A stretch of DNA of 64,000 nucleotides from CAYWRZ01 sp964460845 (GTDB taxonomy: Bacteria > Bacteroidota > Bacteroidia > Flavobacteriales_D > UBA2798): assembly GCA_964460845.1 (NCBI GenBank), contig CAYWRZ010000002.1, positions 236,599 to 300,598 on the forward strand, in the 5' to 3' direction. A model generated the notes under the pieces. It ran no database searches. It saw nothing but the letters and a program-made list of their open reading frames with translations, and was not told the DNA's origin. Positions 8,864 through 16,711 of the stretch are shown piece after piece (positions within the stretch are counted from its first letter, which is position 1; each line of letters starts with the position of its first letter). The translations under genes were made by a program, and so were the position numbers.

Positions 8864-9618
8864 TGAAACACGGAATATGTCTGCTGCCGGTTATCCCCTG
8901 CCGTTTCGAACCTTCAGATCGGAGTGAAATGGTAACTCAGGTACTTTTCGGAGAAGCTTTCGAACTGCTCGAAAAAGAGGAAAAATGGGTGCGAATAAAG
9001 CTGCTGGCCGACAACTATGAAGGTTGGATAGACGCCAAGCAATACGAGCCGCTTTTTGCCGATACCTTTGATGAGCTGAAAAAAACACAGCCTATTCGTA
9101 CCGCCGAACTGTTGGGCAAAGTGCAGGAAAACGGACAAACCTGGCAGGTTCCGTTAGGGTCGTTACTGCCTTTTTTCGAAAAAGGTGAATTCAAAATCGG
9201 TTCCCGTACCTTTTCCTATACCGGTCGTAGCACGCAAACTGCTTTATCTGTAGTTGATGCGGCCACTTTATTTTTAAACACGCCCTACCTCTGGGGTGGA
9301 AAAACACTGATGGGAATCGACTGCTCGGGACTCATGCAAATTGCTTTTTCTGCCGCAGGTAAAACGCTTCCACGCGATGCCGCACAGCAGGCCGAACACG
9401 GCACCTCGCTCGATTTTATAGAAGAAGCCGGCGAAGGCGATCTCGCCTTTTTTGACAACGAAGAAGGCAAAATTATCCACGTAGGGCTTATCCTTTCCGA
9501 ACAACGCATTCTCCACGCTTCGGGTCAGGTCAGAATAGACCGTATCGATCACCAGGGCATTTTTCACACCCAAAAGCAGGTATATACCCACCGGCTCCGT
9601 GTGTTAAAACGTTTCTAA
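8863..9618 (+). CDS. SH3-NlpC/P60 cell-wall peptidase (C40)
   Basis: A 251-residue protein with an N-terminal bacterial SH3-like region (VIPCRFEPSDRSEMVTQVLF ... WVRIKLLADNYEGWID) and a C-terminal C40 papain-like domain. The catalytic cysteine is in GIDCSGLMQIAF, with a first histidine in IIHVGLIL and an ILHASGQVRID segment. Such enzymes cleave gamma-D-Glu-diaminoacid bonds of peptidoglycan peptides. The ATG overlaps the upstream stop; a longer in-frame extension to 8770 is rejected because it overlaps the coupled membrane-protein gene. No obvious signal peptide, so it may act on recycled muropeptides in the cytoplasm. Confidence 0.88.
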   Translation: MKHGICLLPVIPCRFEPSDRSEMVTQVLFGEAFELLEKEEKWVRIKLLADNYEGWIDAKQYEPLFADTFDELKKTQPIRTAELLGKVQENGQTWQVPLGSLLPFFEKGEFKIGSRTFSYTGRSTQTALSVVDAATLFLNTPYLWGGKTLMGIDCSGLMQIAFSAAGKTLPRDAAQQAEHGTSLDFIEEAGEGDLAFFDNEEGKIIHVGLILSEQRILHASGQVRIDRIDHQGIFHTQKQVYTHRLRVLKRF

Positions 9619-9665
9619 CGGAATTTTTTTCAGTACCGCTTTCCTAAAAAAGCCAAAAAGTCGTG

Positions 9666-9693
9666 AAAATGGTGTTTCAGCGTGCCATTTTTT
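9666..9693 (+). terminator. probable Rho-independent terminator before clpB
   Basis: AAAATGG pairs with CCATTTT around a 12-nt loop and is followed by T residues; it lies between the C40 gene and clpB. Confidence 0.55.
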
Positions 9694-9762
9694 CCGTATT
9701 CGGCATACGGTAAGCTATTTGAGGTTTCCCTACCGGATTAAAAGGTACAAACTCCCACATTT

Positions 9763-12384
9763 ATGGATTTTAGCAAACTGACACTCAAATCACAGGAAGC
9801 TTTTCAGCAAGCCCAACAGCTCGCGATGAGCAACCAAAATCAGCAGATTGAGGTAGGGCACCTGCTCAAAGGCATTTTTACCGTCGATGAAAACGTGACT
9901 CCCTATATTCTCAAAAAGCTACATATCAATACTACCGTGCTGCAACAGGCACTCGATCGCCAGCTCGGCACTTATCCCAAAGTAAACGGCGGACAGGAAT
10001 ACCTTTCGCGCAATGCTAACCTCGCATTGCAGAAAGCGTTTGGTTACCTGAAAGAATTCAACGACGAGTTTGTTTCGATAGAACATTTGCTGCTGGGCAT
10101 ATTAGCCGCAGGCGACAGTGTGTCGCAACTGCTGCGCGACAGCGGGGTCAACGAAAAAGACCTCAAAGCCGCCATTGCCGAACTGCGCAAAGGCAGCCGG
10201 GTTACTTCAGCCTCGCAGGAAGAAACGTATAATGCCCTGAGCAAATACGCAAAAAACCTCAATGAGCTGGCCCGCAACGGTAAGCTCGACCCCGTAATCG
10301 GGCGCGACGAAGAGATACGTCGGGTCTTACAGATACTTTCTCGTCGTACCAAGAACAACCCCATCCTGATCGGTGAGCCCGGTGTGGGTAAAACGGCCAT
10401 TGCCGAAGGAATCGCCCACCGCATTGTCAGCGGCGACGTGCCCGAAAACCTCAAATCAAAACGGGTCTTCTCGCTCGACATGGGTGCGCTGATTGCCGGA
10501 GCCAAGTACAAAGGTGAATTTGAAGAACGGCTCAAATCAGTCATTCACGAAGTGACCTCGGCCGATGGAGAACTCATACTGTTTATCGACGAAATACATA
10601 CTCTCGTAGGCGCCGGAGGCGGAGAAGGCGCTATGGATGCCGCCAATATTCTCAAGCCCGCACTGGCAAGAGGCGAACTTAAAGCCATCGGAGCCACTAC
10701 ACTTAACGAATACCAGAAATACTTCGAAAAAGACAAAGCCCTGGAGCGGCGTTTCCAAAAAGTGACGGTCGATGAACCTTCGGCCGAAGATGCCATTTCC
10801 ATTCTCCGTGGTATCAAAGAGAAGTACGAGAACCACCACAAGGTGCTGATAAAAGACGAAGCCATTCTGGCTGCCGTAGAGCTTTCGCAACGCTACATTA
10901 CCGACCGTTTTCTGCCCGACAAAGCCATCGATCTTATCGACGAAGCGGCGTCCAGGTTACGTATGGAAATCAATTCCAAACCCGAAGAGCTCGACGAGCT
11001 GGACCGCCGTATTATGCAGCTTGAAATCGAAAGAGAAGCCATTAAACGTGAAAACGACGAGAAAAAGTTAGCCGGCCTGCACGAAGAAATCGCCAACCTG
11101 AACGAGCAGCGCAACCAGTTTATGGCCAAATGGAAAGCCGAAAAAGACGTGGTGGACACCATTCAACGCACCAAAGAAGAAATCGAACAGCTCAAAGCCG
11201 AAGCCGATCTGGCCGAACGCAACGGCGATTATGGCAAAGTAGCCGAGATACGCTACGGAAAAATACAGGAAGCCACTCAAAAACTGGAGGATCTCAAGCA
11301 ACAACTGACACAGATTCAGTCGCAATCGAAAATGATCAAGGAAGAAGTCACCGCCGAAGAAGTGGGCGAAGTGGTTTCCAAATGGACAGGCATTCCGGTT
11401 ACACGGATGCTCGAAAGCGAAAAAGAAAAGCTGCTTCGTCTCGAAGAAGAGCTGCATAAACGCGTAGTGGGTCAGGACGAAGCCATCGAAGCGGTGGCCG
11501 ATGCGGTGAGGAGAAGCCGTTCGGGATTGCAAGACAGCAAACGCCCCATTGGCTCCTTCATTTTTTTGGGTACTACCGGTGTAGGTAAAACCGAGCTGGC
11601 CAAAGCCCTGAGCGAATTCCTTTTCAACGATGAAAATGCCATGACCCGCATCGACATGAGCGAATACCAGGAACGCCACAGCGTTTCAAGACTCGTAGGA
11701 GCCCCTCCGGGCTATGTGGGCTACGACGAAGGCGGCCAGCTCACCGAAGCGGTACGGCGCAAGCCCTATTCGGTCGTACTGCTCGACGAGATCGAAAAAG
11801 CGCATCCCGATGTATTCAACATCCTGCTACAAGTGCTTGATGATGGCCGACTCACCGACAACAAAGGGCGTGTGGTGAACTTTAAAAACACCATCATCAT
11901 CATGACCTCCAATACCGGTTCGCACCTGATACAGGAGAATTTCGAGAAGCTCGATCGCTACACCCCCGACGAAATCATCGAAACGACCAAACGCGAAGTA
12001 ATGGATCTACTTAAAAAATCCATGCGACCCGAATTTCTCAACCGCATCGACGAAATCATCATGTTCCGTCCGCTTAGCCGAAAAGAAGTAAAGGCCATTG
12101 TACGAATACAATTGCAACACCTGGCAGATACACTGCTCCATCAGGGTTTTAGCCTGCATGCCACCGGCGAAGCCGAACAAGTGCTCATGGAAAAAGGTTT
12201 CGACCCGCAGTTTGGAGCACGCCCCGTAAAACGCGTCATTCAGAAAGAAGTACTCAACGAATTGTCTAAACAATTGCTGGCAGGAAAAATAAGCCGCGAG
12301 CATATCATTGTGCTCGACGCTATCGACGGGCATATCGTGTTTCGCAAACCTATCAAAGCCGAAGAAGAAGTGGCATTGAGTTGA
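9763..12384 (+). CDS. clpB: ClpB disaggregase
   Basis: A hexameric AAA+ ATPase that extracts polypeptides from aggregates together with DnaK. The 873-residue protein has two Clp-N repeats (1-145), the first ATPase with Walker A GEPGVGKT (204-211) and [20 protein letters not shown], the coiled-coil middle domain (about 405-525, rich in K/E/Q) and the second ATPase with [12 protein letters not shown] (near 603) and [20 protein letters not shown]. The middle domain and absence of a ClpP-binding IGF loop distinguish it from ClpA/ClpC. Length matches the family. It is flanked by terminators on both sides, so probably a single-gene unit. No HrcA/CIRCE repeat was seen. Confidence 0.97.
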   Translation: MDFSKLTLKSQEAFQQAQQLAMSNQNQQIEVGHLLKGIFTVDENVTPYILKKLHINTTVLQQALDRQLGTYPKVNGGQEYLSRNANLALQKAFGYLKEFNDEFVSIEHLLLGILAAGDSVSQLLRDSGVNEKDLKAAIAELRKGSRVTSASQEETYNALSKYAKNLNELARNGKLDPVIGRDEEIRRVLQILSRRTKNNPILIGEPGVGKTAIAEGIAHRIVSGDVPENLKSKRVFSLDMGALIAGAKYKGEFEERLKSVIHEVTSADGELILFIDEIHTLVGAGGGEGAMDAANILKPALARGELKAIGATTLNEYQKYFEKDKALERRFQKVTVDEPSAEDAISILRGIKEKYENHHKVLIKDEAILAAVELSQRYITDRFLPDKAIDLIDEAASRLRMEINSKPEELDELDRRIMQLEIEREAIKRENDEKKLAGLHEEIANLNEQRNQFMAKWKAEKDVVDTIQRTKEEIEQLKAEADLAERNGDYGKVAEIRYGKIQEATQKLEDLKQQLTQIQSQSKMIKEEVTAEEVGEVVSKWTGIPVTRMLESEKEKLLRLEEELHKRVVGQDEAIEAVADAVRRSRSGLQDSKRPIGSFIFLGTTGVGKTELAKALSEFLFNDENAMTRIDMSEYQERHSVSRLVGAPPGYVGYDEGGQLTEAVRRKPYSVVLLDEIEKAHPDVFNILLQVLDDGRLTDNKGRVVNFKNTIIIMTSNTGSHLIQENFEKLDRYTPDEIIETTKREVMDLLKKSMRPEFLNRIDEIIMFRPLSRKEVKAIVRIQLQHLADTLLHQGFSLHATGEAEQVLMEKGFDPQFGARPVKRVIQKEVLNELSKQLLAGKISREHIIVLDAIDGHIVFRKPIKAEEEVALS

Positions 12385-12402
12385 ACCGGATCGGCTTTTT
12401 TG

Positions 12403-12436
12403 AAAGGCAGGGAAATGTAATTTTCCCTGCTTTTTG
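12403..12436 (+). terminator. Rho-independent terminator after clpB
   Basis: AAAGGCAGGGAAA pairs with TTTTCCCTGCTTT around a short loop and is followed by a T tract; it starts 19 bp after the clpB stop. Confidence 0.85.
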
Positions 12437-12525
12437 GTTTTTAGGGCTTTTCGACTTGGCGTATCTTAGGGCGAAAATGTGAAGAATATGCCTACATCGA
12501 CCGCCAATTCAAACTTTCAGACCAT

Positions 12526-12545
12526 TATCGGGTATTTACACGATA
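12526..12545. promoter_or_regulatory. palindromic operator-like site 1 upstream of satD-like gene
   Basis: TATCGGGTATTTACACGATA is an imperfect 20-bp palindrome (TATCG ... CGATA, inner GTA ... TAC). It is the first of three such sites whose starts are exactly 28 bp apart. Confidence 0.75.
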
Positions 12546-12553
12546 AACGTGAT

Positions 12554-12573
12554 TATCGGATAAAAAGCCGATA
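12554..12573. promoter_or_regulatory. palindromic operator-like site 2 upstream of satD-like gene
   Basis: TATCGGATAAAAAGCCGATA keeps the outer half-sites TATCGG/CCGATA, with a more divergent centre. It starts 28 bp after site 1. Confidence 0.75.
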
Positions 12574-12581
12574 TTTCAAAT

Positions 12582-12601
12582 TATCGGATATTTACCCGAT
12601 A
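12582..12601. promoter_or_regulatory. palindromic operator-like site 3 upstream of satD-like gene
   Basis: TATCGGATATTTACCCGATA starts 28 bp after site 2 and ends 9 bp before the ATG of the satD-like gene. An in-frame extension of that gene runs through all three sites, but the repeat structure argues that this is untranslated control DNA. Confidence 0.75.
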
Positions 12602-12610
12602 TTTGAGGAT

Positions 12611-13234
12611 ATGATAGCGGTAATCACAGGCGATATTATCAATTCGCGCCGGTTAAAGAAGCCTTCGGCATGGCTTAATCCGGTTAAAAAACTATTAAAT
12701 ACCTACGGCAAAAGCCCCGAATCGTGGGAGATATACCGTGGCGACAGCTTTCAAGTCGAAATCAAAAACCCGGAAGAAGCCCTGTTTGCCGCGCTACGGA
12801 TAAAGGCCGCCGTCAAATCCATCAAAGACCTCGACGTGCGCATGGCCATCGGGATCGGGAAAAAAGAATACAGCGCCGCAAAAATCACCGAATCGAACGG
12901 AGATGCGTTTATCCATTCGGGCGAAAAGCTCGAAACCCTGAAAAAAGAAAAACAAACACTGGCCTTAAAAACCCCCTGGGCAGATTTTGACCGGGAAATG
13001 AACCTGCTTATCCGGCTGGGACTGGTCACGATGGACAACTGGAGCACAGGTGCCGCCGAGCTGGTTAGCACTTCCCTCCATAATCCGAAATTGAACCAGC
13101 AAGAAATTAGCCGCCTGCTCGACATTTCCCAATCGTCGGTAAGCGAACGCCAGAAACGTTCTTCCCTACCCCTTCTGCTTGAGATGGAAGAGGTCTATCG
13201 CGAAAAATTAAGCCCCTTACTCGCTGCCGTATGA
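12611..13234 (+). CDS. SatD-family protein with C-terminal helix-turn-helix
   Basis: A 207-residue protein starting MIAVITGDIINSRR, recognised as SatD-like. The N-terminal ~120 residues read like a degenerate nucleotide-cyclase palm: D8 in TGDI, D45 in YRGDSFQVE, DVRMAIGIG and NGDAFIHSGEKLE. The C-terminus (LNQQEISRLLDISQSSVSERQKRS) is a helix-turn-helix. I choose the ATG just after the third palindrome; the frame stays open to 12479, but that region is repeat DNA. The stop overlaps the next gene's start (ATGA), so it is coupled to a DUF3307 membrane protein. A DNA-binding, possibly autoregulatory sensor is inferred; SatD in streptococci is linked to acid tolerance, with no known biochemistry. 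Confidence 0.8.
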   Translation: MIAVITGDIINSRRLKKPSAWLNPVKKLLNTYGKSPESWEIYRGDSFQVEIKNPEEALFAALRIKAAVKSIKDLDVRMAIGIGKKEYSAAKITESNGDAFIHSGEKLETLKKEKQTLALKTPWADFDREMNLLIRLGLVTMDNWSTGAAELVSTSLHNPKLNQQEISRLLDISQSSVSERQKRSSLPLLLEMEEVYREKLSPLLAAV

Positions 13235-13938
13235 TCCTTTTTACCTCGCTCCTACTGGCACACCTGATTGGCGATTTTCTGCTTCAGCCCAAAAGCTGGG
13301 TAAAAGATAAAGAAGCTAAAAAACTGAAATCGACCTGTCTGTATCTGCACGTGCTGCTACACGGCGCGCTGGTGCTGCTGCTCACCTGGAACCTAAAATA
13401 CTGGCCTGTAGTGATAGGGGTTGTATGCAGCCATTTCTTCATCGATGTGCTGAAGCTATATCGACAAACCGAACAAACCCGGCAAAAATGGTTCCTGCTC
13501 GATCAGGCATTGCACCTGGGCGCATTGCTGCTTATTTGGGGCTGCTGGCAGCAACCCAACATAGTTCCGACCGATATTTTTACGCCGCCTGTTTTGATAA
13601 TTGCCACCGCAGTAACCGGACTTAGCGTACCCACTTCGATGCTGATCAAAAGCCTGCTTTCGTACTGGACTCCTTCCCGCAGGCACGAAGACGAATCGCT
13701 CGAAAATGCCGGGAAATACATCGGTATTCTCGAACGGCTTTTTGTGCTGATTTTTGTACTGAGCGGACATCTTAGCGCAGTAGGTGTACTTCTCGCAGCC
13801 AAATCGGTGTTTCGTTTCGGCGACCTGCGCGAATCAAAAGACCGAAAGCTGACCGAATACATCCTTATCGGAACGCTGCTCAGCATCGGCATTTCGATGC
13901 TTACCGGTATGCTGGCACTTTACCTGCTGAACCGGTAA
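13231..13938 (+). CDS. DUF3307 integral membrane protein
   Basis: A 235-residue polytopic membrane protein with the DUF3307 hallmark MILFTSLLLAHLIGDFLLQPKSWV at the N-terminus, HVLLHGALVLLLTW and SHFFIDVLKLYR further on, and about six hydrophobic segments. The conserved His and Asp residues (HLIGDF, HVLLH, HFFIDVLK) lie in or beside helices and could bind metal. It overlaps the SatD-like gene by 4 bp, so the pair is translated together; both end at a terminator. Function is unknown for the family. Confidence 0.85.
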   Translation: MILFTSLLLAHLIGDFLLQPKSWVKDKEAKKLKSTCLYLHVLLHGALVLLLTWNLKYWPVVIGVVCSHFFIDVLKLYRQTEQTRQKWFLLDQALHLGALLLIWGCWQQPNIVPTDIFTPPVLIIATAVTGLSVPTSMLIKSLLSYWTPSRRHEDESLENAGKYIGILERLFVLIFVLSGHLSAVGVLLAAKSVFRFGDLRESKDRKLTEYILIGTLLSIGISMLTGMLALYLLNR

Positions 13939-13940
13939 CT

Positions 13941-13973
13941 AAAAAAGGGAACCCGAAGGCTCCCTTTTCTTTT
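13941..13973. terminator. terminator between convergent DUF3307 and C1 peptidase genes
   Basis: AAAAGGGA and TCCCTTTT (with GGGA/TCCC core) form a hairpin flanked by an A tract on one side and T tract on the other, so it can act on both strands between the converging genes. Confidence 0.75.
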
Positions 13974-13987
13974 AGCGTAATACAGGC

Positions 13988-15226
13988 TTATTGCTTTACT
14001 TTTTTCAGTATTTCTTTTGCTGCGTCTTTATGCAGCGTAAACGTCATCATTTTGAGCTTCACATAATCTTCGTGGAAAAAGTAGTATCCGAACGATTTAC
14101 AGCCTTCGCCACAGTTGCGCGAACCTGAGCCCGAATCTTTTACCAAAAACCAGGTTTTACCGTCAATCTCGCGGTAACCAACCAGGTGCATGGCATGATC
14201 GTCGGTCGTGCTTTGGTTCAAGAAACGGAAAGTGCGGGCATTCTCGTCGATATATTCGGAAGGAATATCGAACGAAGGCACTATCGCTACCTGCTTCCAG
14301 GACTCAAAGCCCGCTTCGGATACATCGCCGCCAATGCTGATACCATAACCGCTCTTAATGGCCGACTTGATCACATTCATAAAATCGTCGAGCGGCAGGT
14401 TGATAAAATCGTTGGAAAGCCACCAGTTGTCGGGCACTTTATACTCGGCTTTTTCCCAGTAAGGTGCAGTCATGAGCGACATAAAATCAAGATAGTCGTC
14501 GGGATTGAGCCTGGTTACGTTTTTCAGAAAAGTTTCGGGAGTGTAGTCCTTGTTTTCGTAGGTAAAACGTGTAGGTACGGCACCCATGTGGAAGTTCAGA
14601 ATGTCTTTCACGGTAGCTACTACTGCCTCTTCATTCCATTCGTTGCGCTCTTTCACGCCTTTGAGGTAAGCTTCCACTTCGGCAAACATTTTGGCGTGCG
14701 TATGATACTGCTGTCCTGCTTTTAATCCGGTATAAGCCGACAGGGGTACGGCGCCGTATTTTCTCATCATGCGGGCCACGGCCATTGTCTGGCTGCCTTC
14801 TCCGAGCGACATCTTGCCGCGATGCTGTACAAAATAACGGGCGCGTTCCACGTATTCCCAATAGACCGTGTACATTTCGGAAAGCTTGACTTCTTTTCCG
14901 CTCAGGCGTTTGATTTCACTTTCGTAAAACGAGGTGGTCGAATAGCACCAGCAAGTGCCGGTGTTTCCCTGCGAAACAGGCTGACTGTGCCACACCTGCG
15001 TATAGCTTGCCGGATCGATCGGCAGATCCATGCTCGACAAATCGACTTTAAAGACACGGGTTTTCGGTTCCACTTTCTGTGTTTCCTCAAAATCCTGAAT
15101 GCCTTTCAGAATGTTGTTCTGGTAATAACCGGGCTTGGTTTCGATAAAGGTTCCTTTGTCGTGTTGCTGTGCACCTGCCGTAGCGGCGGCCAGCAAAGCC
15201 AAAGAAAGAGCCACTGTCTGTTTCAT
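13988..15226 (-). CDS. exported papain-like (C1) cysteine peptidase
   Basis: A 412-residue protein with a clear Sec signal (MKQTVALSLALLAAATAGAQ). It has the papain core: oxyanion glutamine Q86 and catalytic cysteine C92 in QGNTGTCWCYSTTSF, and catalytic histidine in TTDDHAMHLVGYREIDG. The third catalytic position is Asp (FLVKDSGSGSRN) where papain has Asn. Arrangement and size fit the C1B/bleomycin-hydrolase-like exported peptidases of Bacteroidota. It lies 30 bp downstream of the TraB/GumN gene and may belong to the same transcript as the Fur-family regulator. Substrate unknown. Confidence 0.88.
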   Translation of the reverse strand: MKQTVALSLALLAAATAGAQQHDKGTFIETKPGYYQNNILKGIQDFEETQKVEPKTRVFKVDLSSMDLPIDPASYTQVWHSQPVSQGNTGTCWCYSTTSFYESEIKRLSGKEVKLSEMYTVYWEYVERARYFVQHRGKMSLGEGSQTMAVARMMRKYGAVPLSAYTGLKAGQQYHTHAKMFAEVEAYLKGVKERNEWNEEAVVATVKDILNFHMGAVPTRFTYENKDYTPETFLKNVTRLNPDDYLDFMSLMTAPYWEKAEYKVPDNWWLSNDFINLPLDDFMNVIKSAIKSGYGISIGGDVSEAGFESWKQVAIVPSFDIPSEYIDENARTFRFLNQSTTDDHAMHLVGYREIDGKTWFLVKDSGSGSRNCGEGCKSFGYYFFHEDYVKLKMMTFTLHKDAAKEILKKVKQ

Positions 15227-15256
15227 GCGTAGTGAAAATTAAGAATGAACTGGAAT

Positions 15257-16192
15257 TTAATGGGAAGAAGAAGCTTTAAAAGCGGTCTTAATAGGCTTAA
15301 GCTCAAATCCTTTCTGACGAAGCAGGGTGATCACCCCTTCTTCTCCGCCAAGGTGTGCCGCGCCTACGGCGTTAAAAGTAACTTGCTCACGCACAATTTC
15401 GGCAATGCGATCGGCCATGCGAATGTTACGCTCCTGTAGAAAAGCGCGGTGGAATTTTTCAGGATACAACGTGTCTTTCGACAGTTCTGCCATTTTCTGT
15501 ACTTCGGCGTTGAGGTAGGCCTCCAGCAATTCATCAATTTGCGCCAATGGGGCTTCGCCGTCTTTATAGCCTTCCAAAATCAGATCGGTCTGCTCTTCGA
15601 TGCTCAGCTCATCTACCGCCGCCATCTGCTCTTCAAATTTCTCTATCCCGATAAGTTTCTTTTTCTGCTCGCGGGCTTTTTCAAAAAAATCGAGATCGAG
15701 CGCTACCGGCATATCCCCTCCTATCTGTAATTGCATGATCTGCGCCATCAGGAAAAAAGGCTTGGTCTTTTTCATCAGCGACAGATTCATGCCCGTATGC
15801 GCCAAAAACAAGGAATCGAGCTGGCGATATTTCTCCGGACTCAGAATCGAATCGAGCGGTTTATCGGTTTGCATCAGCGCAGCCGCCTTCATGGGATCGA
15901 TTTCTTCCATATTCAACTCCATCGCATAAGCCGCACTTTTGTTAAATACTATCGAAACCACCGTATCGTACTCAAACACCTCACGACGCTGAATATGAAT
16001 GGTACCATAGAGGTAAGAAGGTTCCTTCAATCCGTTACCGCTTATTTCCCAAAGCAGGGAATTATCGTTGTCGGCGTAGCTGTATCCGGGATCAGCGTTG
16101 TTTTTTTCGGAAGCACAAGCCGAAAATCCGAGCACTACGGGTACTACCCACAGGCGAAGCGAACGGGCAGAAGAAAGGAAAAGGGTTTTCAT
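15257..16192 (-). CDS. TraB/GumN-family lipoprotein
   Basis: A 311-residue protein with an N-terminal hydrophobic segment and lipobox-like cysteine (VVPVVLGFSAC). The TraB/GumN hallmarks are present: LLWEISGNGLKEPSYLYGTIHI near the N-terminus and FNAVGAAHLGGEEGVITLL near the C-terminus. Eukaryotic relatives (Tiki) are metalloproteases, and the GTIH and GAAHL histidines are the likely metal site. Start: MKTLFLSS, which gives a proper signal; an upstream start 12 codons earlier would overlap the fur gene. The 25-bp gap to the Fur-family regulator suggests cotranscription. Confidence 0.87.
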   Translation of the reverse strand: MKTLFLSSARSLRLWVVPVVLGFSACASEKNNADPGYSYADNDNSLLWEISGNGLKEPSYLYGTIHIQRREVFEYDTVVSIVFNKSAAYAMELNMEEIDPMKAAALMQTDKPLDSILSPEKYRQLDSLFLAHTGMNLSLMKKTKPFFLMAQIMQLQIGGDMPVALDLDFFEKAREQKKKLIGIEKFEEQMAAVDELSIEEQTDLILEGYKDGEAPLAQIDELLEAYLNAEVQKMAELSKDTLYPEKFHRAFLQERNIRMADRIAEIVREQVTFNAVGAAHLGGEEGVITLLRQKGFELKPIKTAFKASSSH

Positions 16193-16217
16193 GTATAGGA
16201 AAAAATTAAAAGGAATT

Positions 16218-16634
16218 TCAGGCTTCACAAGAGGGACAAACGCCCACTATCAGGTAATTGGCTTCTTTTTTACGATAGCCTTTGGGCAATTCGACCTGCA
16301 CAATCGAAATGTCGTCGAGACAATTGGTGGTAAGGCATACCTCACATTTAAAGTGTACATGCTCATGGTTATGGCTGTGTCCGCCACAATCGCGGCAAAG
16401 CGCGTATTTAACGACATTATCGTTGTCAATTACCTTGTGCAGAATATCGGTTTCGATAAATGTTTTAAGGGTACGGTAAATGGTAACCCGGTCGAAATGA
16501 TTACGCGACCGCTGTTCCAAATCAAGCTCCGAAAGCCCCTGATTGCCTTTACGAAGAAACTCGTTCAGCACAAAAATCCGACAAGGCGTTTTACGCAACG
16601 TTTTATCGGCCAAAATATCTATCGCTTTTTTCAT
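16218..16634 (-). CDS. Fur-family metalloregulator (Zur-like)
   Basis: A 138-residue repressor with an N-terminal winged helix (DRVTIYRTLKTFIETDILHK) and a C-terminal dimerisation domain with structural zinc cysteines CEVCLTTNC and CPSC plus the metal-site His cluster HSHNHEHVH. Divergent from the TonB-dependent receptor gene across 77 bp that holds a TTGCAA inverted repeat. Zinc is my best guess because of the Cys/His content and the TTGCAA operator type, but Fur or PerR identity cannot be excluded from sequence alone. Confidence 0.88.
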   Translation of the reverse strand: MKKAIDILADKTLRKTPCRIFVLNEFLRKGNQGLSELDLEQRSRNHFDRVTIYRTLKTFIETDILHKVIDNDNVVKYALCRDCGGHSHNHEHVHFKCEVCLTTNCLDDISIVQVELPKGYRKKEANYLIVGVCPSCEA

Positions 16635-16678
16635 GACAATGGTTCGTAAAATTAACTAAAAATTCAGGAAGTATTCTA

Positions 16679-16700
16679 TATATTTGCAACTTAATTGCAA
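16679..16700 (+). promoter_or_regulatory. Fur/Zur-type operator overlapping a -7 promoter element
   Basis: TTGCAACTTAATTGCAA (16684-16700) is a perfect 6-bp inverted repeat TTGCAA around CTTAA. It overlaps TATATTTG (16679-16686), which matches the -7 consensus TAnnTTTG reading toward the receptor gene. A repressor bound here would block receptor transcription directly, and the site is 50 bp from the regulator's own start codon. Confidence 0.75.
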
Positions 16701-16711
16701 TCTCAGTCCCG

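Noticed and set aside
12479..12610. N-terminal extension of the SatD-like gene
   Set aside because: The frame is open, but the DNA is three phased palindromes, and the downstream ATG gives the expected family start MIAVITGDIINS.
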